DNA of 5,571 nucleotides from JAAYDS01 sp012729155 (GTDB taxonomy: Bacteria > Chloroflexota > Anaerolineae > UBA1429): contig DAIPBO010000051.1 in NCBI GenBank assembly GCA_036774405.1, positions 1 through 5,571 of the forward strand, written 5' to 3'. The notes beneath the pieces are model-generated. The model was not told the DNA's origin. It searched no databases and saw only the letters and a list, made by a program, of their open reading frames with translations. A program made the translations under genes and the position numbers. Below are positions 1 to 5,565 of this stretch, in pieces (the stretch's first letter is position 1; every line of letters begins with the position of its first letter).

Positions 1-5
1 GGCGG

Positions 6-34
6 TTGCGAGCGGCTGTCTGGGGCCCTAGAAT
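6..34 (+). promoter_or_regulatory. Probable sigma70-type promoter of the metallohydrolase gene
   Basis: A -35-like hexamer TTGCGA (6-11, four of six matches to TTGACA) and a -10-like hexamer TAGAAT (29-34, five of six matches to TATAAT) are separated by exactly 17 nt. Transcription would start near position 41, giving a short leader of about 22 nt that still contains the Shine-Dalgarno site at 49-54. The placement just before the long ORF supports it. Such matches can arise by chance, and the true promoter may lie before the window. Confidence 0.5.
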
Positions 35-48
35 GGCGCCAGTAGCTT

Positions 49-66
49 GAGGAGCGCATGATATGA
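49..66 (+). promoter_or_regulatory. Shine-Dalgarno site and overlapping two-codon ORF at the metallohydrolase start
   Basis: GAGGAG at 49-54 lies 8 nt before the ATG at 63, a normal spacing that selects this start. A second ATG at 58 is only 3 nt from the same site and reads ATG-ATA-TGA, a Met-Ile-stop mini-ORF whose stop overlaps the real start (ATGA at 63-66). The first ATG is too close to the Shine-Dalgarno site to be efficient, so it is probably incidental. Confidence 0.55.
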
Positions 67-2621
67 ACGCATTCATCGATGGACCGGCTTCACCGCAGTT
101 CAAGCCTGTGCCGCTGGATCGCCCGGCCATACAGGGGGCGGCCAGCCCCGCGGCTATGTCGGCCGAGATGCGCGCCGCCCTGCCCGAGGCGCCCGACGGG
201 CCGATGGTGGCCTGGGGCGTCTCCTTTGAGGTAGAGGGGCTGGTGCTGGCCACGCCAGACAGTGTGGTAACGGTGCCGCTGCCTGGCATCAGCAGCACAT
301 GGCTGGTGGTGATGCACACATCCGATATCCGCCCGCTTACGCCCAACAGCGACGGGCTCTATCCCGCCTCGCGTGGGCCAGGGCAGCAGGGCGAGCGGGC
401 CGCAGACTATGTCTGGCTGTACAGCGATGGCAGCGAGGCCCGCGCGACGGTGCGGCGTCGCTGGCAGATCGGCGCCTTTACGCGTGTGTGGGGCGAAAAC
501 TGCGCCGAGGCGGTGGCTCATCGCAAGCCGCGGCCGCTGCACCTGCCCTGGGAGCAGCTCGGGCCAGACTGGGGGCCGCGCCAGATGCGGGTAGACACGG
601 CCGACGGCGGGCCGTGGATCAACTGGCTGTGGGCCTGGCAGAACCCGCACCCCGAGCGCGAGATCGTGGGGCTGCGCATCGAGGTGCAGCACGGGCTGGT
701 GGCGCTGGCGGGCCTGGCCGCGGGCGAGGCATCGGCGCACCCGCTACGCTGGCGCACGCGTCGCAAGGCGCTGTTGCGGCTGCCCGAGGGCGTGCCCTTT
801 GCGCCCGAACTGGACGTGCATGGCCTGTTGGCGCAGGTGCAGCTCGACCTGGGGCAGGTGATCTCGGCCAGACCGCGGGCACTCTACCCCACCGCAGATT
901 GGGAGACGAGCGCCAACAACGCCCTGCCCAAGATCATCGCGAATGAGCTGCTGATCGAATACACAGCCCACGCCGATGCGCGCTTTGTGCTCTGGAACGG
1001 AGAGACGACGCCCGTGAGCGCCGTTGAGGGCGTGCAGGCCGAGGTTGCGTTGACGCCGGTGCCAGCGGCCACACAGCGGGTGCGTTTGCGCGTCACCGAG
1101 GGGCCAGGCGGGCCCATGGTGCCGTGCAAGCTGCACGTCCACGGGCAGGCGGGCGAGTATCTGGCGCCGGTGGATCGGCACCGCATGCCCAACGGCGCCT
1201 GGTTCGAGGACTATTCGGTGGACTTTACGCACGCCTGGCGACACCACTGCACCTACATCACGGGGGAGGCGACCATCGATCTGCCGCTGGGCACGGTGTA
1301 TCTGGAGATCAGCAAAGGTTTCGAGATCAAGCCGCTGCGGCTGGCTTATGAGGTAACGCCCGAGACCAGTGAGATCTTGGTTGTGCTAGACAAGGTGTTG
1401 CCCTGGCGCCAGCAGGGCTGGGTGACGGCCGACACGCACGTGCACTTTTTGTCGCCCATGTCGGCGCTGCTCGAGGGCTCGGCCGAGGGCGTCAACGTGG
1501 TCAACCTGCTGGCCAGCCAGTGGGGCGAGCTGATGACCAACGTGGGCGACTTTGACGGGCGCAGCACATGGGGCTCGCGCGAGATGGGCGGCGATGGCGA
1601 ACACCTGGTGCGCGTGGGCACCGAGAACCGCCAACACGTGATGGGGCACATCTCGCTGCTGGGCTATGAGGGCGGCATCATCGCGCCCATGACCAGCGGC
1701 GGGCCCGACGAATCGGCGCTGGGCGACCCCGTGGGCGCGCTGCTGACCGAGTGGGCGCGTCAGTGCCGCGAGCAGGGCGGTCTGGTGGTGCTGCCGCACT
1801 TTCCGCACCCGCGCATGGAGAACGCGGCCACTATCGTAGAGGGGCTGGTGGATGGCGTCGAGATGACCTCGTGGGGAGACCTGTACAGCGGCATCAACCC
1901 CTACTCGCTGTCAGACTGGTACCGCTACCTCAACAACGGCTACCTGGTGGCGGCTGTGGGCGGCACCGACAAGATGAGCGCCACCACGGCCGTGGGCACG
2001 GTGCGCACCTATGCGCTGCTGCGGGCAGGCGAGCCGCTCACCTATGCCGCCTGGATGGACGCGGTGCGCCGCGCCGAGACCTTTGTGACCTATGGCCCCC
2101 TGCTGGATATGTCGGTAGACGGCCAGCCCATGGGCGGGCGCATTGCGCTGGGTGCGGGGGGCGGCACGGTGGATGTATCGTGGCAGGTGGCCAGCGTGAC
2201 GGTGCCGATGTCTCGTGTGGAGCTGGTGGTCAATGGCGAGATCCGCGAGAGTGTGGCGGTAGACGCCTGGCGCGGGGCGGGCAGCTGGTCGCTCAAGGTC
2301 GACCGATCATCGTGGGCGGCGCTGCTGGTGCGCGGGCACTATGCAGATCAGCCCGAGATCGTGGCGGCGCACTCGTCTCCGGTGATGCTCGAGGTGGAGG
2401 GCAGCGCCTTTTACGCCGCGGCAGATGCGGTGACCATTCTGGAGCAGATCGAGGGGGCGCTGGCCTATCTGGACACGGTGGGGACGCGGGCCGAGGATCG
2501 CGTGTACAAGCGGCTGCGGCTGGTGCTCGAAGGGGCGCATCGGCGGTTGCACAACCGCATGCATGCCCAGGGGCACTATCATGAGCACACCGCGGGCGAG
2601 GACCACGCGGCGCACCATTAG
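63..2621 (+). CDS. CehA/McbA-family (PHP-like) metallohydrolase, 852 aa
   Basis: Predicted cytoplasmic metal-dependent hydrolase of the PHP-like CehA/McbA group, whose namesakes hydrolyse carbamate esters; the substrate here is unknown. The catalytic part spans about residues 450-680. It shows an HxH motif in ADTHVHF (His459, His461), Glu521 and His529 in GTENRQHVMGH, His579 in LPHFPHPR, and Asp636 in GGTDKM. These are the kinds of residues that form the PHP metal cluster. Residues about 280-450 look beta-rich, like the accessory domain before the hydrolase domain in long members of the family, and contain the conserved-looking stretch GEYLAPVDRHR. Residues 1-280 are unassigned and include a Trp-rich stretch near 186-192. 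Residues about 685-780 look like a beta-sandwich and 781-830 like a helical end. The last 27 residues carry nine histidines. I see no signal peptide or membrane segment. The start is set by GAGGAG 8 nt upstream. Family assignment is firm; the reaction is not. Confidence 0.9.
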   Translation: MNAFIDGPASPQFKPVPLDRPAIQGAASPAAMSAEMRAALPEAPDGPMVAWGVSFEVEGLVLATPDSVVTVPLPGISSTWLVVMHTSDIRPLTPNSDGLYPASRGPGQQGERAADYVWLYSDGSEARATVRRRWQIGAFTRVWGENCAEAVAHRKPRPLHLPWEQLGPDWGPRQMRVDTADGGPWINWLWAWQNPHPEREIVGLRIEVQHGLVALAGLAAGEASAHPLRWRTRRKALLRLPEGVPFAPELDVHGLLAQVQLDLGQVISARPRALYPTADWETSANNALPKIIANELLIEYTAHADARFVLWNGETTPVSAVEGVQAEVALTPVPAATQRVRLRVTEGPGGPMVPCKLHVHGQAGEYLAPVDRHRMPNGAWFEDYSVDFTHAWRHHCTYITGEATIDLPLGTVYLEISKGFEIKPLRLAYEVTPETSEILVVLDKVLPWRQQGWVTADTHVHFLSPMSALLEGSAEGVNVVNLLASQWGELMTNVGDFDGRSTWGSREMGGDGEHLVRVGTENRQHVMGHISLLGYEGGIIAPMTSGGPDESALGDPVGALLTEWARQCREQGGLVVLPHFPHPRMENAATIVEGLVDGVEMTSWGDLYSGINPYSLSDWYRYLNNGYLVAAVGGTDKMSATTAVGTVRTYALLRAGEPLTYAAWMDAVRRAETFVTYGPLLDMSVDGQPMGGRIALGAGGGTVDVSWQVASVTVPMSRVELVVNGEIRESVAVDAWRGAGSWSLKVDRSSWAALLVRGHYADQPEIVAAHSSPVMLEVEGSAFYAAADAVTILEQIEGALAYLDTVGTRAEDRVYKRLRLVLEGAHRRLHNRMHAQGHYHEHTAGEDHAAHH

Positions 2622-2653
2622 CGCTGCGTGGCGCAGAGCAAAGGGGCGTGGCC

Positions 2654-3058
2654 ATGATCTTGCTGGCAACCGCTGAGCAGCATCTGGCCATACGCCTGTT
2701 CGCGGGGTGCTGGCCGCTGCGTGCGGCGATCGGCGCTGTGTTCGAGGGCCGCGAGGGCGGCAGCGTCGATGTGGACGTGCTGTACAACGACGAGCGGGTG
2801 ACCAAGGCGCAGACGGTGTTTGTGAGTTGGGGCCGCTGCGTCATCGGGCCAGACACGCTGCCGCCCTATCAGCGGCGAGGCCATAGTCACCTTGCGGCCT
2901 GTGGCTCCATCGAGCAAGCGCTGGCGAGAGGCCTCACACCCGAGTGGTACGCCTCTAACAGTCGCGCCTCGGTTGTGCGCACGCTGGATCTCGGCTTTGC
3001 CTCTACCAGACTGGCCAATGTTGTACGTGTTGGGCCAGGCGTCGGCGCTGGCGCGTGA
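2654..3058 (+). CDS. Hypothetical protein, 134 aa, possibly a decaying gene
   Basis: I do not recognise this protein. It begins 32 nt after the metallohydrolase stop, with AAAGGGG (2640-2646) placed 7 nt before the ATG at 2654; a GTG at 2648 is in frame but too close to that site. The first half reads like a real protein, with the stretch VDVDVLYNDERVTKAQ at residues 37-52. A hand count gives G or C at the third codon position in 63 of the first 74 codons but only 38 of the last 60, where rare codons such as AGA, CGA and GTA appear. That suggests the true coding part ends or was disrupted near 2875. It has no clear membrane segment or motif. It may be a small partner of the metallohydrolase, a pseudogene remnant, or not a gene. 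If it is not real, 2622-3161 is a 540-nt intergenic region. Confidence 0.35.
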   Translation: MILLATAEQHLAIRLFAGCWPLRAAIGAVFEGREGGSVDVDVLYNDERVTKAQTVFVSWGRCVIGPDTLPPYQRRGHSHLAACGSIEQALARGLTPEWYASNSRASVVRTLDLGFASTRLANVVRVGPGVGAGA

Positions 3059-3102
3059 CGCGCAGAGAATCGTCATGCAGGCAGACAGCGCCCGCGTGCT
3101 CG

Positions 3103-3133
3103 CACCACGCCCCCCGCGCGGGGGGGCGTGGTG
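3103..3133. terminator. Strong G+C hairpin between convergent genes, likely bidirectional terminator
   Basis: CACCACGCCCCCC (3103-3115) pairs perfectly with GGGGGGCGTGGTG (3121-3133) around a 5-nt loop GCGCG. The 13-bp stem lies between the + strand genes ending at 3058 or 2621 and the - strand operon ending at 3162, the expected place for a shared terminator. Neither side carries a run of T, so it is not a classical intrinsic terminator. It may stop transcription without a U-tract, act with Rho, or protect 3-prime ends. Confidence 0.65.
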
Positions 3134-3161
3134 AAGGTGTGCGGTTCGAGGGCGCAGGTGG

Positions 3162-3542
3162 CTAGTAGCTGGGCGTGCGCACGCGCCAGCCATCATCCTC
3201 GAGCACCAGGTGGATGGGCAGCGGTCGTCCGCGCTGTGAGCCGTCTGGGTGCCGGCGCACAAAGAACAGCTTGCAGTAGTCGTCCTCGACGATGTCTTGG
3301 CGCTCAAAGTGGTAGGTCACCCCAAACTGGGTGGCGTAGCGCCGGCCGGAGGTCCACCAGTGCTCGGGCATGGCGCCACGACGATCGGCCATCTGGCGCG
3401 AGCGGGCATCGAGGGTCTGCACCCACAGGGCGCGGTTGTCTGCGAACAGGGCGCCATAGTGCGCCTCGGCCACCTCACGAGCGGTGGCGTCTGGCGGCAG
3501 GCTCTCGGCGGTATGCGGGCGGTTGCTGTCGTCGCTGGTCAT
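3162..3542 (-). CDS. Small protein, probably NTF2/SnoaL-like fold, 126 aa
   Basis: Last gene of the leftward operon. The ATG at 3542 is chosen because GGGAGG (3555-3550) lies 7 nt upstream; the frame is open further upstream, but that extension runs antisense-like through the neighbouring gene in another frame and is not credible. The protein begins with a polar stretch (MTSDDSNRPHTAESLPPD). An alpha-helical segment follows (about 20-55, AREVAEAHYGALFADNRALW), then a strand-rich end with IVEDDYCKLFFVRRHPDGS and HLVLEDDGWRVRTPSY. This helix-then-sheet layout, the length and the closing DDGWRV strand resemble SnoaL-like/NTF2-like proteins, which include isomerases, dehydratases and small ligand-binding proteins. 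No catalytic dyad can be named with confidence. It has no signal peptide and is probably cytoplasmic. The fold is an inference from pattern, but its status as a gene is well supported. Confidence 0.75.
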   Translation of the reverse strand: MTSDDSNRPHTAESLPPDATAREVAEAHYGALFADNRALWVQTLDARSRQMADRRGAMPEHWWTSGRRYATQFGVTYHFERQDIVEDDYCKLFFVRRHPDGSQRGRPLPIHLVLEDDGWRVRTPSY

Positions 3543-3598
3543 CTGTGAGCCTCCCTCTGTTGGGCACGATGCAAGGCACAGGCCGACGCTGCACGTTA

Positions 3599-3630
3599 CA
3601 CACGGCGCGCCAGCAGAGGCACGCCGTGTG
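3599..3630 (-). other. Intergenic hairpin after the RraA-family gene
   Basis: CACACGGCG (3599-3607) pairs perfectly with CGCCGTGTG (3622-3630) across a 14-nt loop. It lies 13 nt past the RraA-family stop in the 100-nt gap before the last gene of the operon. There is no T-run after it on the - strand, so partial attenuation or mRNA-end stabilisation is more likely than full termination. Both ideas are inference. Confidence 0.45.
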
Positions 3631-3642
3631 GCTGCACCACCG

Positions 3643-4365
3643 TCACTTTTTGGGCCCATAGTGCCCGCCACCCAGGATGGCGCGCACCTCGGCAGCGCTC
3701 TGGGCGGCGCGCAACCTGGCCATATGCTCGGCCTCCTGGTCGCGCAGGCGCGTGACGCGGTCGAGTACGTCGGCCAGGTAGGCGGCCGGGAACTTGACGG
3801 CGCCGTTCTCGTCCATGTGGATGATCTCGCCAGGGGCCACGTCCATGCCCGCCACGCTGACGGGCACGTTGATGGCGTGGATGGCCATGTCGCCATGGCC
3901 GGCGCACACACCACTTGTGAGATATTGAAAGCCCATGCTGCGGATCTCGTCGATGTCGCGCGAGGGGCCGTTGCTGATGCCCCCCACGCAGCCGGCCATC
4001 TGCATGGCGGTGGTCATGTTGCCGCCAGAGAGGCCCACCTTGTTGGCGATCTCGGGGGGAAAGCGCTGCTCGAACACAAAGACCGTCGGCTGCAGCGAGG
4101 CCTCCATGGCGCCGATGACGTCGGCGAAGGAAAGGCGGCTATAGTTGGGGTCTGGCAGGCCATACACGCAGGTGACGGCATAGCCCACCACCGGCCCCAT
4201 GTCGGGGTACCAGCAGCGCAGGCTGGCATCGGTATACCAGTTCATGGCCCAGGGGTTATAGAGCCCCAGGCAGAGCGGGTTTTTGGGGTAGGTGGCCACC
4301 ACGTTGGTGATGGATGGCGTGTCGAACGCCTTGAGGGCGTTGAGCATCTCGATTTCGCTGGGCAT
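3643..4365 (-). CDS. RraA-family protein (HMG/CHA aldolase-like), 240 aa
   Basis: Member of the RraA-like fold family, which contains 4-hydroxy-4-methyl-2-oxoglutarate/4-carboxy-4-hydroxy-2-oxoadipate aldolases, oxaloacetate decarboxylases and the RNase E inhibitor RraA. Diagnostic features are an N-terminal ALKAFDTPSITNV segment (10-22), the glycine-rich active-site run with GGNMTTAMQMAG (114-125), the Arg136-Asp137 pair in GPSRD, which in the aldolases binds substrate and divalent metal, and PGEIIHMDENGAVKFP (178-193), matching the usual PGD...DxxGVxxxP end motif. The usual Asp-Gly before the RD pair is Asn132-Gly133 here. A helical C-terminal tail (about 197-230) follows. The length is somewhat above the roughly 160-aa short RraA proteins and close to the aldolase-type members, so an aldolase or decarboxylase role is favoured over RNase E control. 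AAGGAGG (4376-4370) lies 4 nt before the ATG. It is the middle gene of the operon, 60 nt after the HpcH/HpaI-type gene. Confidence 0.9.
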   Translation of the reverse strand: MPSEIEMLNALKAFDTPSITNVVATYPKNPLCLGLYNPWAMNWYTDASLRCWYPDMGPVVGYAVTCVYGLPDPNYSRLSFADVIGAMEASLQPTVFVFEQRFPPEIANKVGLSGGNMTTAMQMAGCVGGISNGPSRDIDEIRSMGFQYLTSGVCAGHGDMAIHAINVPVSVAGMDVAPGEIIHMDENGAVKFPAAYLADVLDRVTRLRDQEAEHMARLRAAQSAAEVRAILGGGHYGPKK

Positions 4366-4386
4366 GGTGCCTCCTTGTGCTGAGGG

Positions 4387-4403
4387 CTGCGCGCGGGGCG
4401 CAG
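4387..4403 (-). other. Small hairpin in the gap between the two aldolase-family genes
   Basis: CTGCGC (4387-4392) can pair with GCGCAG (4398-4403) around a 5-nt loop, within the 60-nt gap after the HpcH/HpaI-type stop and about 10 nt before the Shine-Dalgarno site of the next gene. With only 6 bp in G+C-rich DNA it could be chance. If real, it would tune processing or translation between the two genes. Confidence 0.25.
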
Positions 4404-4425
4404 GCGGCCAACCTCACGGGCGCGA

Positions 4426-5208
4426 CTAGCTGCTGGCCAGCATGTCTCGCAGGCGGGCGCCGTTCTCTTGCCAAAAGCGTCGCAGCACGCTGACGTCGTT
4501 GCCGATGCGGAAGTGCTTGACGCCCAGGTTAAGATAGTACTCGACGCCATCGAGGCTCTCGAGCTCGATGCGCGGCGCCACGCCGTTTTTGAGCGAGGCC
4601 TCGATGACAAAGCGCTCGGCCTCTTTGACGGCGGGGTTACTGCGCTGCAGGCCCGAGCTCATGGTATAGTCTGACGGGCCCCACTGCACCATGTCGACGC
4701 CAGGGATCGAGAGGATGTTCTCGAGGTCGTCGACGAGGCACTTTTTCTCGACCATGATGGCCACCACGATATCGCGCAGCGCCTGCGCATACTCGGCATG
4801 GCCGGTGCTCTGGTAGCCAAAGCGGCGGCCCGCTGCGCCATAGAGGCCACCGTCTTCGGGGGTGTCGGGCCGGCACACGCGCACACAATGCTCAACCTCG
4901 GCGCGGGTGCGCACGTCGACGAACAGGATCGACTGAAAGCCCGAGCCGATGGCGCGCTGCGCTAGCCACAGGCGCGGGTCTTGATCGAGCTTGATCATGG
5001 TGCCCAGGCCATACAGCTCGGCCGACCGGCAAAAGTTGTCCATACCCTGCATGTCAAAGGGGGCATACTCGGCGGCGAACTCGATATAGTCATAGACCCC
5101 CAGGGCGCCGACGAACTCGACCAGGTCGGGCCAGAGGGTGTTGACGCGCACGCACAGGCTCGGCCTGTCCTCGTTGAGCAGTTGACGCAGTTTGTTGGGG
5201 CGGATCAT
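4426..5208 (-). CDS. HpcH/HpaI-family aldolase-like protein with altered catalytic residues, 260 aa
   Basis: First gene of the leftward operon. It is a TIM-barrel protein of the HpcH/HpaI aldolase family, whose members are class II, metal-dependent enzymes cleaving 4-hydroxy-2-oxoacids to pyruvate plus an aldehyde. The length matches the usual 250-270 residues. The barrel is followed through YIEFAAEYAPFD (41-52), GTMIKLDQ (69-76), ILFVDVRTRAEVE (94-106), IMVEKK (151-156) and VDMVQWGPSDYTMSSG (171-186). Glu154 and Asp180 line up with the metal ligands of E. coli HpaI (the VE and GPADLS motifs). Where HpaI has catalytic His in EHAP this protein has Tyr48 (EYAP), and where HpaI has Arg in VVR it has Lys73. 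This is either a divergent subgroup with a changed reaction or a changed substrate acid. AGGAGG (5220-5215) lies 6 nt before the ATG. It is cytoplasmic with no signal peptide. Confidence 0.9.
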   Translation of the reverse strand: MIRPNKLRQLLNEDRPSLCVRVNTLWPDLVEFVGALGVYDYIEFAAEYAPFDMQGMDNFCRSAELYGLGTMIKLDQDPRLWLAQRAIGSGFQSILFVDVRTRAEVEHCVRVCRPDTPEDGGLYGAAGRRFGYQSTGHAEYAQALRDIVVAIMVEKKCLVDDLENILSIPGVDMVQWGPSDYTMSSGLQRSNPAVKEAERFVIEASLKNGVAPRIELESLDGVEYYLNLGVKHFRIGNDVSVLRRFWQENGARLRDMLASS

Positions 5209-5395
5209 CTTGTACCTCCTGCGAGACAGTTCGACTCGGCGCTAGGATACCGCAAACTGCCGACAAGTGCATCTCGCCTCCCCAGCCAGCCGCACCACAA
5301 GCCAACCGCGACCTGCCCTGACCAGGCGCCCAGAGGCAGACGCCCCTTTACGTCAGTCTGCGGGACCTTGGCCTGCATGCCATATAGCACGGGGC

Positions 5396-5420
5396 TGCGT
5401 GGGCCTTTGGGCCCACAGCA
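5396..5420. other. Hairpin or operator-like palindrome in the divergent control region
   Basis: GTGGGCC (5399-5405) pairs perfectly with GGCCCAC (5410-5416) around loop TTTG. A further TGC/GCA pair (5396-5398 with 5418-5420) extends it past a single bulged A. It lies about 190 nt before the operon start and 65 nt before the rightward -35 element. It could be a transcriptional terminator for readthrough, an mRNA leader structure or a regulator-binding palindrome; the sequence does not decide. Confidence 0.45.
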
Positions 5421-5484
5421 AACGAAATTCGGCCTTTGTCTGGTGCCATGCAACGCATTCCTCACTGAAATTTACGCCAGACTA

Positions 5485-5513
5485 TTGACTTGAGCGAGGG
5501 GCTGCAGTATGAT
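5485..5513 (+). promoter_or_regulatory. Near-consensus sigma70-type promoter for a gene beyond the window
   Basis: TTGACT (5485-5490, five of six to consensus) and TATGAT (5508-5513, five of six) are separated by exactly 17 nt. It is the best promoter match in the window. Transcription would begin near 5520 and run rightward. No start codon with an open frame and Shine-Dalgarno site follows before 5571, so the leader is at least 50 nt long and the gene lies outside. Confidence 0.75.
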
Positions 5514-5531
5514 TTCTATGTCCTGAGGTTC

Positions 5532-5565
5532 GTGCGTCACCCTGCTGGGGTACCATAGTACGCAC
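5532..5565 (+). promoter_or_regulatory. Weak inverted repeat just after the rightward transcription start
   Basis: GTGCGT (5532-5537) and ACGCAC (5560-5565) are inverted copies 22 nt apart, placed within the first 50 nt downstream of the predicted start near 5520. It may be a leader stem or a repressor half-site pair. Six-base arms are short and may be chance. Confidence 0.2.

Noticed and set aside
1751..2584. A 277-codon + strand ORF inside the metallohydrolase in another frame
   Set aside because: Its Gly/Arg/Ala-rich low-complexity product and full overlap with a gene having clear PHP motifs mark it as a frame shadow of G+C-rich coding DNA.
2618..3307. A 229-codon - strand ORF across the convergent junction
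   Set aside because: It runs through the terminator hairpin and into the coding sequence of the small - strand gene out of frame, with a Ser/Thr/Arg/Ala-biased composition and no motif.
3543..3914. A longer N-terminal extension of the 126-aa protein
   Set aside because: The frame is open upstream, but it overlaps the RraA-family gene for most of its length and reads as shadow sequence; the ATG at 3542 has a proper Shine-Dalgarno site.
3643..4365. Naming this gene rraA or menG
   Set aside because: The catabolic context and the longer aldolase-type length do not support RNase E inhibition or menaquinone methylation; family-level naming is all the sequence allows.
3484..4383. A 299-codon + strand ORF antisense to the RraA-family gene
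   Set aside because: The product is a His/Gly/Val-rich mirror of the coding strand, with no motif; the - strand frame has unmistakable RraA motifs and a good Shine-Dalgarno site.
4739..4750. T-run (ACTTTTTCT) as a terminator tail
   Set aside because: It lies inside the aldolase coding sequence, encodes the Lys-Lys of the MVEKK motif and has no preceding stem.
5244..5266. TTGTCG and TATCCT on the - strand as the operon promoter
   Set aside because: The spacing is only 11 nt, too short for a sigma70 promoter; at 17 nt from TATCCT there is no -35-like word.
4981..5493. A 170-codon + strand ORF spanning the aldolase start and the control region
   Set aside because: Its first half is antisense to the aldolase gene and its second half covers the hairpin and promoter region, with no motif or Shine-Dalgarno support.
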